A model generated the notes under the pieces. The model searched no databases. It was not told the origin of the DNA and saw only the letters and a program-made list of their open reading frames with translations. Source: Jeotgalibacillus alimentarius (lineage in GTDB: Bacteria > Bacillota > Bacilli > Bacillales > Jeotgalibacillaceae). From it: DNA of 64,000 bases. The DNA lies in the NCBI RefSeq assembly GCF_000829445.1, contig NZ_JXRQ01000017.1:62001-126000 (forward strand). Reading direction: 5' to 3'. The position numbers and the translations under genes are program-made. Numbering within the stretch: the first letter of the stretch is position 1; every line of letters starts with the position of its first letter. Shown one piece after another: positions 61,310 to 64,000 of the stretch.

Positions 61310-62140
61310 TTAAGAAATCCAAAGGACAAGCAGAACGATCGGTCCTACTGTCAGACAGTAGATAGCAAAATAAATCAGATTCCCTTTTGCCATGATATTC
61401 ATAAACCACTTAAGTGAGAAGTACGAAGCAATCAGTGAAGCGATAAAAGCCAGCAGATATGGAATCCACAGGTCTGCGAGATTATCATCCGACAGAAGGT
61501 CTGAGAAGCTCAGAATCATTCCGCCAAGACTTACCGGTACAAAAAGTAAAAATGAGTATCGCAGTGCAGTTTCCTGATGAATACCGCGTGCCATCGCAGC
61601 AACAATTGTAGCACCACTCCGGCTGATGCCTGGAATTAACGCAACAGCCTGCGCAAAACCTATAATCACGGCATCTTTCATTGACATACCGCTTTCTCCG
61701 CGTTTTCCTCTCAGGTTTCTGATCAGAAATAATGCCACACCTGTAATCATTAATGTAATTGCGACTGTCTGAGGTCCGGATAAACGTGAAATATCTTCAT
61801 CGAATAACACGCCGATTACACCGGCTGGAATGGTTCCGATAATCAGGTAAACAATAAAGTTAAATTCAGTCTTATCTTCAGGATTACGGGTCTTTATGTA
61901 ACCGAGTCCTCTTTGGATCAGGCGCATGATATCTTCACGGAAAACGAGCAGAACAGCAATCAGTGAAGCAGAGTTTACCATCAATTCAAATGTAAAGTTA
62001 TTACCTTCAATCTCAATTCCGAGAAAATGCTGTGCTAATAGAAGATGTCCGCTTGAAGAAATCGGGATGGGCTCTGTAAACCCCTGAAACAAACCGAGAA
62101 ATGTAAATTTTAAAATGATCCATAACTGTTCAATATCCAT
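61310..62140 (-). CDS. uppP: Undecaprenyl-diphosphatase UppP (BacA)
   Basis: Membrane enzyme of 276 residues with eight helices that dephosphorylates undecaprenyl diphosphate to recycle the cell-wall lipid carrier. Both active-site motifs are present: '[14 protein letters not shown]' (about 19-32, with Glu in place 3) and 'PGISRSGAT' (about 165-173). Loss of activity sensitises cells to bacitracin. ATG 62140 has GGAGG at 6 nt. It is divergent from clpB. Confidence 0.94.
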   Translation of the reverse strand: MDIEQLWIILKFTFLGLFQGFTEPIPISSSGHLLLAQHFLGIEIEGNNFTFELMVNSASLIAVLLVFREDIMRLIQRGLGYIKTRNPEDKTEFNFIVYLIIGTIPAGVIGVLFDEDISRLSGPQTVAITLMITGVALFLIRNLRGKRGESGMSMKDAVIIGFAQAVALIPGISRSGATIVAAMARGIHQETALRYSFLLFVPVSLGGMILSFSDLLSDDNLADLWIPYLLAFIASLIASYFSLKWFMNIMAKGNLIYFAIYCLTVGPIVLLVLWIS

Positions 62141-62215
62141 AAAAATCCTCCATCTATGTTGCATCACATGTTCTTAATTTAACCACCGAAAAGAAAGGAT
62201 GTAAAGCAGTTCTTC

Positions 62216-62245
62216 TTTACAATTTCATGAAATGAATGATAAAAT
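62216..62245 (+). promoter_or_regulatory. Promoter of clpB
   Basis: TTTACA (62216-62221), 18-bp spacer, TAAAAT (62240-62245). The CtsR repeat begins 9 bp after the -10. Confidence 0.55.
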
Positions 62246-62253
62246 ATTACAAA

Positions 62254-62270
62254 GGTCAAAGAAGGTCAAA
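62254..62270 (+). promoter_or_regulatory. CtsR operator of clpB
   Basis: GGTCAAA-GAA-GGTCAAA is a perfect tandem heptamer match to the CtsR site (R-GTCAAA-NAN-R-GTCAAA). It lies over the predicted transcription start and touches the ribosome site (AAAGGAG). A third weaker GGTCAGA follows at 62276-62282. No CIRCE element is seen. Confidence 0.82.
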
Positions 62271-62281
62271 GGAGTGGTCAG

Positions 62282-64000
62282 ATGAAACTCGATCAAATGA
62301 CATATAGTGTTCAGAACGCTTTTGCAGAAGGCAAAGAGCTTGCCACGAACAGCAGGCATTCCACAATCGAAGTGGAGCACGTCTTTGAAGCATTGACGAG
62401 AAATGAATTTGCAGGGCGGCTGATGACAGGAATTCAGTTAGATATGGCTGATCTGAAGGCATATACAGCACAGAGACTCACATCTTTCCCGCAGATACAG
62501 ACTGACGGTTACGACCCGGTTTTTACAGGTGACACGGGAACATGGCTTAAAAAGTCAGAAGAGATCATGAAAGAATATGAAGATGAGTTCTTATCAATAG
62601 AACATCTGCTGCTCGGACTAATGAAAATGACCCATCTGCCTGTGGCGAAGTACCTGATCAGTCACAGTGATGGTCCTGAGGCATTGAAAAAAATAACAGA
62701 TGAAATCAGAGGAGGAAAAAGGGTGACAACTCAAAATCCTGAAGTTGCATACGAAGCGCTGACTAAATACGGGCGTGACTTAGTCGAAGAAGTAAAAAAA
62801 GGAAAGATGGACCCTGTGATCGGGCGTGACGCTGAGATCAGACACGTCATCCGGATTCTTTCAAGAAAAACAAAAAATAATCCAGTATTGATTGGAGAGC
62901 CTGGCGTTGGTAAAACGGCGATTGTAGAAGGACTCGCCCAGCGGATCGTCAGAAAAGACGTGCCTGAAGGCTTAAAAGATAAAATTGTATTCGAACTTGA
63001 TATGAGCGCGCTTGTAGCAGGTGCAAAATTCAGAGGAGAATTTGAAGAAAGACTGAAAGCTGTATTAGCAGAAGTAAAAAACAGTAATGGACAGATTATC
63101 CTATTCATTGATGAGCTCCATACAATTGTAGGAGCAGGTAAAACTGAAGGTGCAATGGATGCCGGAAATATGCTGAAGCCTATGCTTGCCAGAGGGGAAA
63201 TCCATTGTATCGGTGCCACAACACTGAATGAACATAGACAGTATATTGAAAAAGATCCCGCATTAGAACGGAGATTCCAGCAGGTGATGGTTCACGAACC
63301 GGATGAAGATGATACGGTTTCCATTTTAAGAGGGTTGAAAGAGCGTTTTGAACTGCATCACGGTGTACGCATTCACGACAGCGCAATCGTTGCAGCAGCA
63401 AAATTATCCGAGCGTTACATTACAGACCGCTTTCTGCCGGATAAAGCGATTGATTTAATTGATGAGGCATGTGCCATGATCAGAACGGAAATTGATTCTA
63501 TGCCGCAGGAACTTGATGAATCATTCAGAAGAGTGATGCAGCTTGAAATCGAAGAAGAAGCACTCGCAAAAGAGAAAGATCCAGCGAGTGTTGAGCGGTT
63601 AAGAAAACTCCTGCTTGAGCTTGCAGAATTAAAAGAGCAGGCAGAAGTGATGAAATCAAAGTGGGAGAGTGAAAAGCAGTCGCTTGTCGGGATTCAGGAG
63701 AAAAAAGAAGAGCTTGATAAATTAAGAAGAGAGCTTGATGAGGCGGAAAACAACTATGATCTGTCTAAAGCCGCTGAATTAAAACACGGCCATATTCCTA
63801 AGCTTGAAAAGGAAATTACAGCACTTGAAAATGAACATGAGATGGGCCGGGGTGATAACAGGCTGTTAAGAGAAGAAGTATCAGAAGAAGAAATTGCTTC
63901 GATCGTTGCAAGATGGACCGGCATCCCTGTAAACAGATTAATAGAAGAAGAACGTCAAAAACTGCTTCGGCTTGAAGATACGCTGCATGAAAGAGTAATC
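62282..64000 (+). CDS. clpB: ATP-dependent disaggregase ClpB (5' part)
   Basis: AAA+ chaperone that, with DnaK, pulls proteins out of aggregates. The visible 573 codons are open to the window end. They cover the N-domain (about 1-145), the first AAA module with Walker A 'GEPGVGKTA' (near 206), Walker B '[13 protein letters not shown]' and 'ALERRFQ' arginine finger, and the long coiled-coil middle domain, ending in the second linker. ATG 62282 follows AAAGGAG. The leader has a CtsR repeat, so heat and protein damage should induce it. B. subtilis lacks clpB. Confidence 0.94.
   Translation, partial: MKLDQMTYSVQNAFAEGKELATNSRHSTIEVEHVFEALTRNEFAGRLMTGIQLDMADLKAYTAQRLTSFPQIQTDGYDPVFTGDTGTWLKKSEEIMKEYEDEFLSIEHLLLGLMKMTHLPVAKYLISHSDGPEALKKITDEIRGGKRVTTQNPEVAYEALTKYGRDLVEEVKKGKMDPVIGRDAEIRHVIRILSRKTKNNPVLIGEPGVGKTAIVEGLAQRIVRKDVPEGLKDKIVFELDMSALVAGAKFRGEFEERLKAVLAEVKNSNGQIILFIDELHTIVGAGKTEGAMDAGNMLKPMLARGEIHCIGATTLNEHRQYIEKDPALERRFQQVMVHEPDEDDTVSILRGLKERFELHHGVRIHDSAIVAAAKLSERYITDRFLPDKAIDLIDEACAMIRTEIDSMPQELDESFRRVMQLEIEEEALAKEKDPASVERLRKLLLELAELKEQAEVMKSKWESEKQSLVGIQEKKEELDKLRRELDEAENNYDLSKAAELKHGHIPKLEKEITALENEHEMGRGDNRLLREEVSEEEIASIVARWTGIPVNRLIEEERQKLLRLEDTLHERVI

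Noticed and set aside
1-64000. tRNA, rRNA, IS transposase, phage or toxin-antitoxin genes
   Set aside because: None could be recognised in any part of the window; gene content is core-genome-like.

Overview
The window looks like ordinary chromosome from a low-to-mid GC Gram-positive bacterium of the order Bacillales. Gene order follows the Bacillus subtilis trpP-hit-ecsAB-yhaA / hmoB-hemEHY / yhfHI-lplJ-lcfB / yhzC-comK / yhjE-sip-addBA / yisK-yisL / degV-yitT-yitU-yitV-yitW layout very closely. Differences from B. subtilis (a crtN-crtN-crtM carotenoid operon, clpB, liaFSR without liaIH) suggest a carotenoid-forming relative such as Jeotgalibacillus or another Planococcaceae member. That placement is inference; no rRNA is present to confirm it.

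Layout: (1) 0.1-5.3 kb: YtxH-type protein, small membrane ORF, TrpP with a TRAP-like leader, Hit, EcsAB, M20 amidohydrolase, PAP2 phosphatase. (2) 5.9-13.2 kb: liaFSR cell-envelope stress module, HmoB heme monooxygenase, coproporphyrin-dependent heme genes hemE-hemH-hemY (split by a dispersed repeat), and the small zinc-ribbon protein YhfH. (3) 13.3-24.3 kb: YhfI, LplJ, LcfB, UbiB-like kinase, enoyl-CoA hydratase, XRE-cupin regulator divergent from AzlCD, BrkB-like protein, DCC oxidoreductase and small membrane proteins. (4) 24-37.8 kb: ComK, YhjD, S9 peptidase, DedA/TVP38 protein, signal peptidase I, AddB-AddA, DUF418 protein. (5) 37.8-43.4 kb: FAH-family enzyme, YisL, carotenoid operon. (6) 43.4-46.7 kb: ammonium transporter and PII under GlnR/TnrA-type boxes, MATE efflux pump. 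(7) 46.8-55 kb: maltodextrin locus (cytosolic GH13 enzyme divergent from a binding-protein/permease/permease/membrane-anchored amylase operon, then a LacI-type regulator). (8) 55-64 kb: CoA-disulfide reductase, DegV, YitT, HAD phosphatase, YitV, YitW, UppP and the 5' part of clpB (cut by the window end).

Control sites are well preserved and fit the genes beside them: TRAP-type NAG triplets at trpP, a FadR palindrome plus cre at lcfB, GlnR/TnrA boxes at glnK-amt, LacI-type palindromes at the maltodextrin locus, and a CtsR tandem repeat at clpB. I saw no phage, IS element, CRISPR array, tRNA, rRNA or defence system. The least explained material is a family of structured intergenic repeats (11.4, 27.9, 38.85 and 58.3-58.8 kb) and a degenerate short-repeat array near 16.9-17.06 kb. 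I did not find a convincing new multi-gene system.
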